DNA of 64,000 nucleotides from Flavobacterium psychrophilum (GTDB lineage: Bacteria > Bacteroidota > Bacteroidia > Flavobacteriales > Flavobacteriaceae): the NCBI GenBank assembly GCA_945874225.1, contig CAMCFT010000004.1:105626-169625 (forward strand), given 5' to 3'. Position numbers and translations under genes: made by a program. Under the pieces are notes generated by a model, which was given only the letters and a program-made list of their open reading frames with translations, made no database searches and was not told where the DNA came from. Positions within the stretch are counted from its first letter, which is position 1. The number at the start of each line of letters is the position of its first letter. This document shows, in pieces, positions 35,227 through 44,152 of this stretch.

Positions 35227-35526
35227 TTAGAGTTTTATTGCAAGTTCTAATTTTCCTCCTAATCCTAATTCTACAATCTTTTGTAAAGTAGAAAAGCGAA
35301 CTTCTTTTACGTTATTTTCAATTCTTGAAATATACGATTTTGTTGTTCCACTTTTAATTGCAAGTTCTTCTTGAGTTAATCCTTTTTCAATTCTCGCTTG
35401 GTGAATCATTACACCAAGTTTGAATTGCTCGAAACCTTTTTCTAAATTGTCCCGTTTTTGGGTTCCTTTTGCTCCGTAAAATTCATCTTTGAATTCTGTG
35501 AGTGTTTTTATATTACTTGTTTCCAT
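35227..35526 (-). CDS. HTH antitoxin, HigA/Xre-like
   Basis: A 99-aa DNA-binding antitoxin. The helix-turn-helix spans residues about 38-85 with 'ARIEKGLTQEELAIKSGTTK' and 'YISRIENN', the Xre/Cro type. The N-terminal 35 residues should cover the toxin. The C-terminal 'KIVELGLGGKLELAIKL' is typical of HigA partners. It is the second gene of the pair, overlapping the toxin by 14 nt, in the HigB-HigA order. It would bind the toxin and repress the promoter at 35868. The name Hig is by resemblance only. Confidence 0.86.
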   Translation of the reverse strand: METSNIKTLTEFKDEFYGAKGTQKRDNLEKGFEQFKLGVMIHQARIEKGLTQEELAIKSGTTKSYISRIENNVKEVRFSTLQKIVELGLGGKLELAIKL

Positions 35527-35863
35527 TTTCGTATTCTTCTTTAATTTTTAATGCTTTGTCTATTTCCTTTCTTGGTGTCTTTTGCGTTTTCTTTTGAAAT
35601 CCATTAGCCAAAACTATCAATTTCCCCCTGTCGAAAAAACAAAATATCCTAAAAATATCACTTCCTTGTTTTACTCTTACTTCATATAAGCCCTCAGTAT
35701 TTTCAATATGTTTTAAATACGTTTCTGGAACTTTTTCTAATTGTTCAATTAAATCTAAAGTCCAAGTAATCTTATCTTGAACTTTTTCTCGCTGTTTAAT
35801 AAAGAATTCTGTAAAGTAATCTTTATAAAATGTTACAACTCTTATTTTTAATTCTTTTTCCAC
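35513..35863 (-). CDS. RelE/HigB-like toxin (Gp49 type)
   Basis: A 116-aa putative ribosome-dependent mRNA interferase. The fold is suggested by 'LEKVPETYLKHIENTEGLYEVRVKQGSD' (quoted in part: ENTEGLYEVRVKQGSD), then 'IFRIFCFFDRGKLIVLANGF' and the basic tail 'QKKTQKTPRKEIDKALKIKEEY'. This is the order of the phage-derived Gp49-like/HigB toxins. The start is GTG at 35863, chosen because no other start lies in frame before the conserved region and the promoter lies directly upstream. The transcript would be almost leaderless. Confidence 0.86.
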   Translation of the reverse strand: MEKELKIRVVTFYKDYFTEFFIKQREKVQDKITWTLDLIEQLEKVPETYLKHIENTEGLYEVRVKQGSDIFRIFCFFDRGKLIVLANGFQKKTQKTPRKEIDKALKIKEEYENGNK

Positions 35864-35867
35864 AAAA

Positions 35868-35902
35868 CAAATTTAATAAAGTTGTACCAAAGTGCAACTT
35901 TA
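35868..35902 (-). promoter_or_regulatory. Promoter and operator of the toxin-antitoxin pair
   Basis: On the minus strand TTG (35897-35895), a 19-nt spacer and TAAATTTG (35875-35868) form a very good promoter. An inverted repeat with 11-base arms (35877-35887 and 35892-35902, 10 of 11 matching, core AAAGTTG/CAACTTT) covers the -33 element and most of the spacer. This is the place expected for the antitoxin to bind. Transcription would begin within a few bases of the GTG start. Confidence 0.75.
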
Positions 35903-35990
35903 AATTTCATTTATTTTTAAAAAATGTTTTAATTTCCTTTTTAAAGGCATTTATTTTCAGCTTACTATTTCCCTTCTTGTGTAGTTAAGG

Positions 35991-36051
35991 AAAACTAGGA
36001 TTTGATTTTACTATTGAAAAATCAGATTTGGAGAGTGATATTTTGATTTAG
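35991..36051. repeat. 61-bp direct repeat, right copy (fossil DUF2971 end)
   Basis: This is the second copy of the DUF2971 gene's 3' end, with two changes (GGAGAGTGAT for GGAAAGCGAT). It has no start codon and abuts the TonB-receptor stop at 36054. Together with the left copy it shows that the toxin-antitoxin segment was inserted or duplicated at this site. Confidence 0.95.
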
Positions 36052-36053
36052 AA

Positions 36054-38567
36054 TCAAAACCTCATATTCACCTTCACATTAAAAACTCGTGTGGTCATAT
36101 AATTAGGAATGGCGTATTGATTTTTAGAATACACGTCTCGTACCCAAGTATTGGTAATCGCGTTTTGATTGTCGAAAAGATTGAAAATTTCTAAACCAAT
36201 TGCCAATTCTTTGAAGCTTTTCAACCAATTTTTATTGGATGGATTTTGGTCATCGATTAAAACTTTGGAGAAACCCACATCGGCACGGCGGTAGTCTCTC
36301 AATCGGTTTTGGTACAAATAAGGATCAGCGTAGGATGGCGAACCTCCTGGTAATCCGGTATTGTAAACCAAATTCAGGTATAATTTTATGCTTGGAATCC
36401 TTGGCATATAATCTTGAAACAAAAGCGCAAATTTCAATCTCTGGTCAGTTGGTCTCGAAATAAATCCTTTATTATCAATATTTTCTTCGGTTTTTAAATA
36501 GCCAAAACTAAACCAAGATTCCGTTCCCGGCACAAATTCCCCGTTTACTCTAAAATCAAAACCTTCTGCATACGCTTTAGCATTATTAGTGGCGGCATAA
36601 CGAATTCGGACATTGTCCAAAGTATATGGATTCACGTCTGTTAATGATTTATAATACAATTCTGAAACCATTTTGAAAGGGCGATTCCACATTTTGAAAC
36701 TATAATCATTACTCAAAACAATATGAATTGCTTGTTGCGCTTTGACTGTGGGCTGCACTACTCCATCGGCATCCCGCAATTCTCGATAAAAAGGTGGCTG
36801 ATGGTATAACCCTCCAGAAAGTCGGAAAAACATATCCTTGTTCCAATTGGGTTTCAAAGAAAATTGCGCCCTTGGACTAAAAGTAAACTGCGTATTACTC
36901 ACAATATTATCGCCTGAAACTTCCCAATTTTGTGAACGCACACCCGCATTTAACCATATTTCATTATCCCCTAAATACCCTTTTCGGCTCCATTGCACAT
37001 AACCTGAAAACCTATTGATGTCAACAAAATTAGTCGCTCTTACATTATTATATGGCACCAATGGTCCTGTGTATGGTAAATAAGGTTGGTCATTTTTTGG
37101 TAAAATAACAATTGGTGGATTTAAAGAAAACCCAGCAGAATCAATCACTTCCCATTCTATAACTCTGTCTCGAATAGATTCTCTCGTGAATTTCGCTCCC
37201 CATTCGAATAGATTTTTTTTCCAATTATGTATCCCTTTTAATTCGGTATTTACAATTAAGGCATCCAGATCATTTCGAGCGTGATTGAGTTGCCCGCCAA
37301 TTCCTCTTGTGTAAGAAACATCACCAAAGGTTTCCGAACCAAAATTTGAATCTACTTCGCCCAAACGATATTGTGCCAAAATATCAAAATGCTCTTGTTC
37401 TTTTGTATTATAAGCTGAAACAATTAGCTTGTAAGTTGAGTTTTTTGAAGCTGTATAAGTAGATTTTACGGCCCCAAAATAAGTGGTGTATTTATCTTTT
37501 TCCTGACCTTCGTAAAATATCAACAATGCCATTGGATTATCGATGGTTCCAAAATTAGTCTGGCGTGTCAAAGGTTGATATTGATAATCATTTTGCGATA
37601 TGTTCCCTAGAAAACTCCATTCCCATTTGTTGGAAGACTTGAAAATGATGTTGGTTTGAAGATCCGCAAATATTGGCGTATAATTAGTTTGCGTTTCCTG
37701 ACTATTTACCAAAAGCGAATTGTTTCTATAGCGAATTCCGGTAACTTCAGACCATTTGCCATTCTTGGAAACTGCGTCTATTGCAACGCTTGCGCCAAGA
37801 AGACTCATTTCGGCAACAGCTCCAAATTTTTTTGGTTTTCGATACGTAATATCCAAAACAGAAGATAATTTATCACCAAATTTTGCCTGAAAACCTCCTG
37901 CCGAAAAATCAACATTTTGAACCAAATCGGTATTGGTAAAACTCAAACCTTCTTGCTGACCAGACCGAATCAGAAAAGGACGATAGACTTCGATTTCATT
38001 TACATAAACCAAATTTTCGTCATAATTTCCGCCACGAACAGCATATTGTGTGCTTAATTCATTATTGGAATTTACACCTGGTAAGGACTTCAAAATATTT
38101 TCGACACCGGCATTGGCACCAGGAATTTTCCGAATCAGTTCCGGTTCAATTATTGTAATTCCCTGAACTCTTTTTTTATTGTTGACCGTAATTACAACTT
38201 CGCCCATTTGCTCATCTTTGTCATTCATGACCAAGTCGAACTCATAGTCTTCATCTGGTTTTAATGTAACCGCAACAGTAACTTTTTTTAGAGAAACGTG
38301 AGAGAAAACTACTATTACTTTTTGATTAGCAGGAACTTCTAAACTATAGAAACCATTTTCGTTGGATTTTGTTCCTTTACCAGAACAAGATACGTTCACG
38401 TTATCAACAGGTTGATTCTTTTTATCAAGAACAATTCCTTTTATGTGGGCTGATTGAGCAAAAGCTGCAGTACCAAAACAGAAAAAGAAGAAAACAAGTA
38501 TTATTTTATGTACACTCAATGAATTTAATTTTTTATTTTTTTTGACTTCTAAAAAACCGAGTTTCAA
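36054..38567 (-). CDS. TonB-dependent receptor with carboxypeptidase-like N-terminal domain
   Basis: An outer-membrane active transporter of about 837 aa. After the signal peptide ('IILVFFFFCFGTAAFAQ') comes a CarboxypepD_reg-like beta-sandwich (residues about 40-125), then a plug ('NILKSLPGVNSNNELSTQYA', 'VRGGNYDENLVYVNEIEVYR'), then a 22-strand barrel ending in 'TTRVFNVKVNMRF', with the terminal Phe typical of barrel insertion. The ATG lies 35 nt inside the upstream M23 gene. A TTG at 38519 would give a cleaner signal peptide and no overlap, so the start is uncertain. No SusD partner follows. The substrate is unknown. Confidence 0.9.
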   Translation of the reverse strand: MKLGFLEVKKNKKLNSLSVHKIILVFFFFCFGTAAFAQSAHIKGIVLDKKNQPVDNVNVSCSGKGTKSNENGFYSLEVPANQKVIVVFSHVSLKKVTVAVTLKPDEDYEFDLVMNDKDEQMGEVVITVNNKKRVQGITIIEPELIRKIPGANAGVENILKSLPGVNSNNELSTQYAVRGGNYDENLVYVNEIEVYRPFLIRSGQQEGLSFTNTDLVQNVDFSAGGFQAKFGDKLSSVLDITYRKPKKFGAVAEMSLLGASVAIDAVSKNGKWSEVTGIRYRNNSLLVNSQETQTNYTPIFADLQTNIIFKSSNKWEWSFLGNISQNDYQYQPLTRQTNFGTIDNPMALLIFYEGQEKDKYTTYFGAVKSTYTASKNSTYKLIVSAYNTKEQEHFDILAQYRLGEVDSNFGSETFGDVSYTRGIGGQLNHARNDLDALIVNTELKGIHNWKKNLFEWGAKFTRESIRDRVIEWEVIDSAGFSLNPPIVILPKNDQPYLPYTGPLVPYNNVRATNFVDINRFSGYVQWSRKGYLGDNEIWLNAGVRSQNWEVSGDNIVSNTQFTFSPRAQFSLKPNWNKDMFFRLSGGLYHQPPFYRELRDADGVVQPTVKAQQAIHIVLSNDYSFKMWNRPFKMVSELYYKSLTDVNPYTLDNVRIRYAATNNAKAYAEGFDFRVNGEFVPGTESWFSFGYLKTEENIDNKGFISRPTDQRLKFALLFQDYMPRIPSIKLYLNLVYNTGLPGGSPSYADPYLYQNRLRDYRRADVGFSKVLIDDQNPSNKNWLKSFKELAIGLEIFNLFDNQNAITNTWVRDVYSKNQYAIPNYMTTRVFNVKVNMRF

Positions 38568-40239
38568 AGATAGTAGAATTTCCTAAATTATCGACCACTA
38601 TAATTTTTAATTCGTTTGCTCCTTCGGCAACAATACCATCACTAAAATTATGGGTTATTTTCTTAGTTTTATTGTCATATTCAAATAAAATCCATTTACC
38701 ATTCAAATAACCATTATAGGATTTTATACCTGATAATCCGTCGCTAATAGTGAATTGTAAAAACTTTTTATCACTTAACCACTTTCCTTCAATTGATTTT
38801 GCAATGCTGATTTTTGGTGGAATAGTATCCAAAACTAAAGCGAACTTTCCTAAAGTTTTAACTTTGGTACTAAAAACACTGTCTTTTCGAAAGGTAAAAT
38901 TATATGCTGTTTTGTTGCCGTCAATTGTGGCTATGAACAATTTTTCTCTTTGAGCATCAGTAAATTTATTATCTACTATCTCGATAGTAAAACTTGTATG
39001 AACGGGAATAGTATCATCATGAAGAAACAAAGTGTCGTTTTGTACATCAAAATTCAAATAGAAATCCTCATAAAAAGTTCCTGCAGGAAAGGAAACTGAA
39101 ACATTATCTTTGGTAAAATTACTGTCATTATTTGCTTTTACAAAATATTTTGATAAAATAGGTTCCGGAACAATAATTGCGGACTGTACATCATATTTCA
39201 TTGGAATGAAAACTGAAGTAAGATTGCCATAAAAATCAGAAACTTCAATGCGATAACTCGAAGTCAAATTAGGAACACTAGTAAGAACTCCGTTGGTTTC
39301 AACTGTCTTTATTATGCTCAGTTTATAAGGATTTCGCATAAACAATTTTTGAACTCTTTGCTGCGTTTTTTTATACCTTGGATAGTCAATTAAGGAATTA
39401 ATATAACGCATTTCATCAAAGGAATAAGTGTCAAATTGATAGCCAAAATTAGGTATTCCATTATAAAAAGTCTGCACTTTATAGATGCCGTTTTTATTGA
39501 ACGAAACATCATCATAATCGAAAGTATTAATTCCAAAACCCATTTTACCATTGGCAACCACTTGATCTGCCATATAGGTCCCGTCTTTTTGTAATACCAA
39601 GTTAAGCAATAAAGGGCGTTTTGATTGATTTACAATGGTTTTGTCATCTAATGGATAAACATAAATACTGGAAATAAGTGGTTTTTTAGTGTCCTTCATA
39701 TATTTATCAAACCCAAAAAGCATCGGGTTAATAATGTTTTCAGTTATGTTATCCCGAAATTCGAAATGTAAATGTGGTCCTTCAGAAGCACCAGTATTTC
39801 CTGATAAAGCAATAATTTGTCCTTTTTTAACCATTATTTCTCTAGGTTTCAGGTACATTTCTATCTCAAAAGATTGATCAGCATAATGCGTTTTTTTGAT
39901 GAAATCTTCAATAGAATCAGTCGCTCTTTGTAAATGCCCGTAAACTGAAGTATAGCCATTAGAATGCGTAATATATATAGTTTTTCCGTTTCCAAAGGTT
40001 GAAATTTTAATTCTTGACACATAACCATCGGCAACTGCAAGAACTCCTAAACCTTCCCTTTGCAACGTCTTCAAATCAAAACCTGCATGGAAATGATTAG
40101 GCCTCAACTCTCCAAAATTCCCTGATAACTGCATTGGAATAGCGAGTGGCGGACTAAAATAATCTTTTGGATAATTGACTTGAGCATAAATGGAACTATA
40201 AAACAACAGGATAAGCAGATACGATCTCATGGAATACAT
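38533..40239 (-). CDS. Exported M23 metallopeptidase
   Basis: A periplasmic zinc endopeptidase of 568 aa that probably cuts peptidoglycan cross-links or activates an effector. It has a signal peptide (residues 1-19, 'YLLILLFYSSIYA'). The LytM domain lies early: 'FGELRPNHFHAGFDLKT' gives the HxxxD zinc ligands and 'GASEGPHLHFEFRD' the HxH ligands. About 380 residues of beta-rich sequence of unknown role follow. It is the upstream partner of the TonB receptor, with overlapping ends, so they are probably cotranscribed. Confidence 0.88.
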   Translation of the reverse strand: MYSMRSYLLILLFYSSIYAQVNYPKDYFSPPLAIPMQLSGNFGELRPNHFHAGFDLKTLQREGLGVLAVADGYVSRIKISTFGNGKTIYITHSNGYTSVYGHLQRATDSIEDFIKKTHYADQSFEIEMYLKPREIMVKKGQIIALSGNTGASEGPHLHFEFRDNITENIINPMLFGFDKYMKDTKKPLISSIYVYPLDDKTIVNQSKRPLLLNLVLQKDGTYMADQVVANGKMGFGINTFDYDDVSFNKNGIYKVQTFYNGIPNFGYQFDTYSFDEMRYINSLIDYPRYKKTQQRVQKLFMRNPYKLSIIKTVETNGVLTSVPNLTSSYRIEVSDFYGNLTSVFIPMKYDVQSAIIVPEPILSKYFVKANNDSNFTKDNVSVSFPAGTFYEDFYLNFDVQNDTLFLHDDTIPVHTSFTIEIVDNKFTDAQREKLFIATIDGNKTAYNFTFRKDSVFSTKVKTLGKFALVLDTIPPKISIAKSIEGKWLSDKKFLQFTISDGLSGIKSYNGYLNGKWILFEYDNKTKKITHNFSDGIVAEGANELKIIVVDNLGNSTIFETRFFRSQKK

Positions 40240-40349
40240 TTTTGCTAAGATAAAAAAAAGTATTTTATAAAATTTATAAAAGTATCAAAAATGTAATTAA
40301 CTGTTATACAGTATATTGATTTTTTTAAGATAAAAAAGTCCCTAAAATA

Positions 40350-40379
40350 TTGTAAAAATAAAAAGGAATACTAACTTTG
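40350..40379 (+). promoter_or_regulatory. Promoter of the zapB-like/zapA pair
   Basis: TTG (40350-40352), 19-nt spacer, TAACTTTG (40372-40379): an exact Bacteroidota consensus, 28 nt before the ATG at 40408. Confidence 0.8.
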
Positions 40380-40407
40380 TAAGATTAAGTAATACGTAGG
40401 ATATAAT

Positions 40408-40698
40408 ATGAGTGTAATTGCAGAAATAATTGATACTCTTGAAAATAAGATTGAAAAACTGTTTGCGAAAATAAATAGTTTGGAAAAAAAATCTCAAGAT
40501 TTGAAAATTGAATTAACAAAATCTGCAACTATCATACAAACTCAATCTCAAGAGATTGAAGCCTTAAAAGCACAGTATGAAACACTCAAAGTAGCTAACG
40601 CACTACTTGGCAGTGAGGATAATAAAAGAGAAACAAAGCTTAAAATAAATTCATTAATTCGTGAAATTGATTACTGCATAGCACAGCTATCAGATTAG
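40408..40698 (+). CDS. Small coiled-coil protein, ZapB-like position
   Basis: A 96-aa cytoplasmic protein, almost entirely coiled coil from residue 8 to 72 (heptads in 'ENKIEKLFAKINSLEKKSQD' and 'IETLKAQYETLK'-like text), ending 'INSLIREIDYCIAQL'. It lies 8 nt upstream of zapA, which suggests a role in Z-ring assembly like that of ZapB. The resemblance to ZapB is in structure and position, not in clear sequence. The pair shares one promoter. Confidence 0.72.
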   Translation: MSVIAEIIDTLENKIEKLFAKINSLEKKSQDLKIELTKSATIIQTQSQEIEALKAQYETLKVANALLGSEDNKRETKLKINSLIREIDYCIAQLSD

Positions 40699-40706
40699 TA
40701 AAAGAT

Positions 40707-41000
40707 ATGGACGAAAAGCTTAAAATTAAGATATCGATTGCGGACAGAGTCTATCCATTAACCGTGGAGCTCTCTCAGGAAGAAGGACTTAGAAGTGCTT
40801 CTAAAAAAATCGATACTATGATAAAGCAATTTGAAGAAAATTATGCCGTTCGTGATAAGCAAGATGTATTAGCGATGTGTGCTTTGCAATTTGCCTCTCA
40901 AACAGAACAAAAACAAATTGATAATGCCATCGATGGCGTAGCAACTATCGAAAGAATTAAAAAAATCAATTCGCTTTTAGATCAATATCTCAGCGATTAA
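40707..41000 (+). CDS. zapA: Cell division protein ZapA
   Basis: A 97-aa protein that bundles FtsZ filaments. The N-terminal globular part 'LKIKISIADRVYPLTVELSQ' and 'EEGLRSASKKIDTMIKQFEE' matches the ZapA family ('I.gr.Y.l...e.E..L..aa..l...'), followed by a C-terminal coiled coil. It is short, as in other Bacteroidota. It precedes a probable 6S RNA and RNase Y, an arrangement that recalls zapA-ssrS in proteobacteria. Confidence 0.88.
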   Translation: MDEKLKIKISIADRVYPLTVELSQEEGLRSASKKIDTMIKQFEENYAVRDKQDVLAMCALQFASQTEQKQIDNAIDGVATIERIKKINSLLDQYLSD

Positions 41001-41028
41001 ACACGTTCTTTACAGAAACTAAGATACT

Positions 41029-41188
41029 GCCTACATTAGTTCATATTTGGTAAACTCAACACTAACAAATTAGAATGAGCAAATCATCGTTACTATAGCA
41101 AGCCAATTCAGTTTGGAAGCTTGAACAACGAGTTAGCTCAAAACTTGTATTTCCGAGTTTATTCAAGCAACCTAATGTAGGCTTTTTT
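41029..41188 (+). ncRNA. ssrS: Probable 6S RNA (6S-Flavo type)
   Basis: The 209-nt gap between zapA and rny has no coding frame but is closed by a perfect 11-bp helix: GCCTACATTAG (41029-41039) with CTAATGTAGGC (41172-41182), then six T. Inside are further paired blocks (AACTC/GAGTT; TTGAAC with partners) around an open central region, as in 6S RNA, which binds the housekeeping RNA polymerase. Known background: a Flavobacteria 6S class has been described, and in proteobacteria ssrS also follows zapA. The exact 5' end is not determined. Confidence 0.72.
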
Positions 41189-41209
41189 ATATACTAAATT
41201 TAGATAACC

Positions 41210-42772
41210 ATGGACATTTTAACAATAATTATTTCAGCAATTGCTGGTATTGCAGGAGGTTTTGGCATAGCCAAAACAATAGAGAAAAGCAACATTTCAA
41301 ATTTGATTAAAAACGCAAAAAAAGAAGCTTCTTCTATATTAAAAGATGCTAATCTTGAAGCCGAAAACATCAAAAAAGATAAAATTCTTCAAGCAAAAGA
41401 AAAATTTATCGAATTAAAGTCAGAACACGAGCAAGTAATTCTTTCGCGTGACCAAAAGATGGCTGAAGTCGAAAAAAGAATTAGAGACAAAGAATCTCAA
41501 ATCTCAAACGAATTATCAAAAGCTAAAAAAGTAAATGACGATTTTGAAACTAAAACTTTAGAATACAATTCTAAAATAGAAGTTTTAGACAAAAAACAAT
41601 CAGAAGTTGACAGATTACACAAAAGCCAACTTCAACAACTAGAGGTTATTTCTGGTTTATCTACTGAAGATGCCAAAAATCAATTGATTGAGGGATTAAG
41701 AGCTGAAGCCAAAACCCAAGCGATGTCTCACATTCAAGACACTATTGAAGAAGCAAAATTAACAGCACAACAAGAGGCTAAGAAAATCATAATCAATACC
41801 ATTCAAAGAGTTGGAACAGAAGAAGCAGTAGAAAACTGTGTATCTGTATTCAACATAGAATCTGATGATGTAAAAGGAAGAATCATTGGTCGTGAAGGTA
41901 GAAACATTAGAGCTATTGAAGCTGCAACCGGTGTAGAAATCATTGTTGATGACACTCCTGAAGCTATTATTCTTTCTTGTTTTGATCCTGTTCGTAGAGA
42001 AATTGCACGTTTAGCCTTGCACAAATTAGTTACTGATGGACGTATTCACCCAGCACGTATTGAAGAAGTGGTTGCTAAAACTACCAAACAAATTGATGAC
42101 GAAATTATAGAAGTTGGTAAGCGTACAGTAATCGATTTAGGCATTCACGGTTTACACCCTGAATTGATCAAAGTTGTGGGACGAATGAAATATCGTTCTT
42201 CTTATGGACAAAATTTATTGCAACACTCCCGCGAAGTTTCCAAGCTTTGTGGTATTATGGCAGCCGAATTAGGATTGAACGTTAAACTTGCCAAAAGAGC
42301 TGGTTTATTGCACGATATTGGTAAAGTTCCTGATGCCGAAAGTGATTTGCCTCACGCTTTATTAGGAATGCAATGGGCTGAAAAATATGGAGAAAAAGAA
42401 GAAGTTTGCAACGCTATTGGAGCTCACCACGACGAAATTGAAATGAAATCTTTATTGTCCCCAATTGTTCAAGTTTGTGATGCGATTTCAGGTGCTAGAC
42501 CAGGCGCAAGAAGACAAGTTTTGGATTCTTATATACAACGTTTAAAAGATTTAGAAGAAGTCGCTTATGGATTCAGCGGAGTGAAAAACGCTTATGCAAT
42601 CCAGGCTGGTAGAGAATTACGTGTTATTGTAGAAAGCGAAAAAGTTTCTGATGATAATGCAGCTACTTTATCTTTCGAAATTTCACAAAAAATACAAACT
42701 GAAATGACTTATCCTGGTCAGGTAAAAGTTACTGTAATTAGAGAAACTAGAGCGGTAAATATTGCTAAATAG
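41210..42772 (+). CDS. rny: Ribonuclease Y
   Basis: A membrane-anchored endoribonuclease that starts mRNA decay. Its 520 aa comprise an N-terminal hydrophobic anchor (residues 2-22), a long charged coiled coil (about 30-200), a KH domain ('[20 protein letters not shown]') and an HD domain ('[20 protein letters not shown]', '[10 protein letters not shown]' with H368-D369, 'GAHHDEIE'). The C-terminus '[19 protein letters not shown]' is the conserved family end. The ATG is 22 nt after the ncRNA terminator. A hairpin terminator follows. Confidence 0.96.
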   Translation: MDILTIIISAIAGIAGGFGIAKTIEKSNISNLIKNAKKEASSILKDANLEAENIKKDKILQAKEKFIELKSEHEQVILSRDQKMAEVEKRIRDKESQISNELSKAKKVNDDFETKTLEYNSKIEVLDKKQSEVDRLHKSQLQQLEVISGLSTEDAKNQLIEGLRAEAKTQAMSHIQDTIEEAKLTAQQEAKKIIINTIQRVGTEEAVENCVSVFNIESDDVKGRIIGREGRNIRAIEAATGVEIIVDDTPEAIILSCFDPVRREIARLALHKLVTDGRIHPARIEEVVAKTTKQIDDEIIEVGKRTVIDLGIHGLHPELIKVVGRMKYRSSYGQNLLQHSREVSKLCGIMAAELGLNVKLAKRAGLLHDIGKVPDAESDLPHALLGMQWAEKYGEKEEVCNAIGAHHDEIEMKSLLSPIVQVCDAISGARPGARRQVLDSYIQRLKDLEEVAYGFSGVKNAYAIQAGRELRVIVESEKVSDDNAATLSFEISQKIQTEMTYPGQVKVTVIRETRAVNIAK

Positions 42773-42830
42773 ATTTTAGGTTGCAGAGATTTCAGTTAGC
42801 AACTTAATTGAAGTCCATAAAATATTTAAG

Positions 42831-42865
42831 AAAATGACTTGTTGAAAAACAAGTCATTTTTTTTT
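42831..42865 (+). terminator. Terminator of rny
   Basis: AAAATGACTTGTT (42831-42843) pairs with AACAAGTCATTTT (42848-42860), 13 bp, loop of 4, followed by more T to 42865. Confidence 0.88.
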
Positions 42866-42898
42866 GCAATCTGCCATCTAAAATCTGCTATCTGCCAA

Positions 42899-43795
42899 CT
42901 ACCTTCTCGGATGAAAAGTATTCATAACTTCTGTCAAAAATCTCCTGTCCAAATGCACATAAATCTCGGTAGTTGTAATCGATTCGTGACCAAGCATCAA
43001 CTGGATCGAACGTAAATCAGCACCATTTTCAAGAAGATGCGTTGCAAAAGAATGCCTCAAAGTATGCGGACTGATGTTTTTATTCAACTCTATTTTTGTT
43101 GCCAAATCCTTGATTATTGTAAAAATCATCGCTCTTGTAAGCTGACTTCCTCTTCTGTTTAAAAACAAAGTATCTTCGTGACCTTTCTTAATATTCAAAT
43201 CGGTTCTCTTATAATCTTTATAAATTTGTATATATTTTTGGGTTAAATTCCCAACAGGAACAAAACGTTGTTTATTTCCTTTACCCGTGATTTTAAGAAA
43301 TCCTTCCTCAAAAAATAAATCTGAAATTTTTAGCGAAACTAATTCCGAAACTCGAAGTCCGCAACCATAAAGTGTTTCTAACATTGCTCGATTTCGCTCT
43401 CCTTCATTAGAAGCCAAATCAATAGCAGCAATTAAAGAATCAATTTCATCTACAGACAAAGTATCGGGAAGTTTCCTGCCTGTCTTAGGGGTTTCAATCA
43501 ATTCCATTGGACTGTCGGAACGATAGTCTTCGAATATTAAATAGCTGAAAAAACTTTTTAATCCCGAAATTATTCTGGCTTGCGATCGAGGATTTACTTC
43601 TTTTGAAACACTGTAAATGAACTGCTGAATGCTTTCTTCACTTATTTTTATTGGCGAAATGGAAATGGCATTTTCATCCAAGAAAAGACACAACCGTTCC
43701 AAATCAAAAGTATAATTGTCGATAGTATTTTTAGACAATCCTCTTTCAATCCTTAAATAAGACTGATAACTTTTTATATAATTACTCCAATTCAT
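42899..43795 (-). CDS. xerD: Tyrosine recombinase XerD
   Basis: A 298-aa site-specific recombinase that resolves chromosome dimers at dif. All catalytic residues are visible: R148 ('GCGLRVSEL'), K172 ('GKGNKQRFVP'), H244 and R247 ('HTLRHSFATHL'), H270 ('LGHESITTTEIY') and nucleophile Y279. The N-terminal SAM-like domain (1-100) has normal length. Its size and the C-terminal 'HLDRRFLTEVMNTFHPR' suit the chromosomal XerD rather than a phage integrase. The ATG start is standard. Confidence 0.92.
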   Translation of the reverse strand: MNWSNYIKSYQSYLRIERGLSKNTIDNYTFDLERLCLFLDENAISISPIKISEESIQQFIYSVSKEVNPRSQARIISGLKSFFSYLIFEDYRSDSPMELIETPKTGRKLPDTLSVDEIDSLIAAIDLASNEGERNRAMLETLYGCGLRVSELVSLKISDLFFEEGFLKITGKGNKQRFVPVGNLTQKYIQIYKDYKRTDLNIKKGHEDTLFLNRRGSQLTRAMIFTIIKDLATKIELNKNISPHTLRHSFATHLLENGADLRSIQLMLGHESITTTEIYVHLDRRFLTEVMNTFHPRR

Positions 43796-43827
43796 CGAAG
43801 CAAAGTAAAGCTATTTTTGTAGATAAA

Positions 43828-43853
43828 AAAACCACGACAAAAAGCCGTGGTTT
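43828..43853 (-). terminator. Terminator after the barrel-protein remnant
   Basis: AAACCACG and CGTGGTTT form an 8-bp stem, followed on the minus strand by seven T. It lies between xerD and the remnant at 43879 and would end transcription from the latter. Confidence 0.75.
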
Positions 43854-43878
43854 GATATTTCTTTTTAAAGTAAATATA

Positions 43879-44097
43879 CTATTTTCCCCATTTTCCTCCA
43901 CCTACAAAAAATCCTATATGAATTCCTAGATAGGTATTTTTTGCAGTTCCAGAATAATTACCATTCAAATCTTCTAAATCAGAATCGGGAATAATATTAT
44001 ATTCTAACCCCATTCTGAACCCAGCCCATTCTATACCACCACGGATTAATCCACCCATTACTCCTGATACTGCAGGATTCAAAGTCGCAAAAAAAGC
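43879..44097 (-). pseudogene. C-terminal remnant of an outer-membrane beta-barrel protein
   Basis: The frame reads 'IAFFATLNPAVSGVMGGLIR' onward and ends 'NTYLGIHIGFFVGGGKWGK', the look of the last strands of a small porin-like barrel. There is no signal peptide and no proper start (a TTG at 44082 is the only candidate). The upstream end runs into the terminator of the next gene. I read it as a gene whose first two-thirds were deleted. Its own terminator survives. A real short protein of 67 aa is less likely. Confidence 0.6.
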
Positions 44098-44106
44098 AAT
44101 AAAAAA

Positions 44107-44127
44107 ACCATCCGTAAAACGGATGGT
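44107..44127 (-). terminator. Terminator of the 174-aa barrel gene
   Basis: ACCATCCGT and ACGGATGGT form a 9-bp stem with a 3-base loop, followed on the minus strand by seven T, 26 nt after the stop at 44153. Confidence 0.85.
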
Positions 44128-44152
44128 CTTAAAATATTGTCATTCTGAAAAA

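Noticed and set aside
36054..40239. Frameshift or gene fusion between the M23 peptidase and TonB receptor genes
   Set aside because: Both proteins are complete. The 35-nt overlap disappears if the receptor starts at the TTG at 38519.
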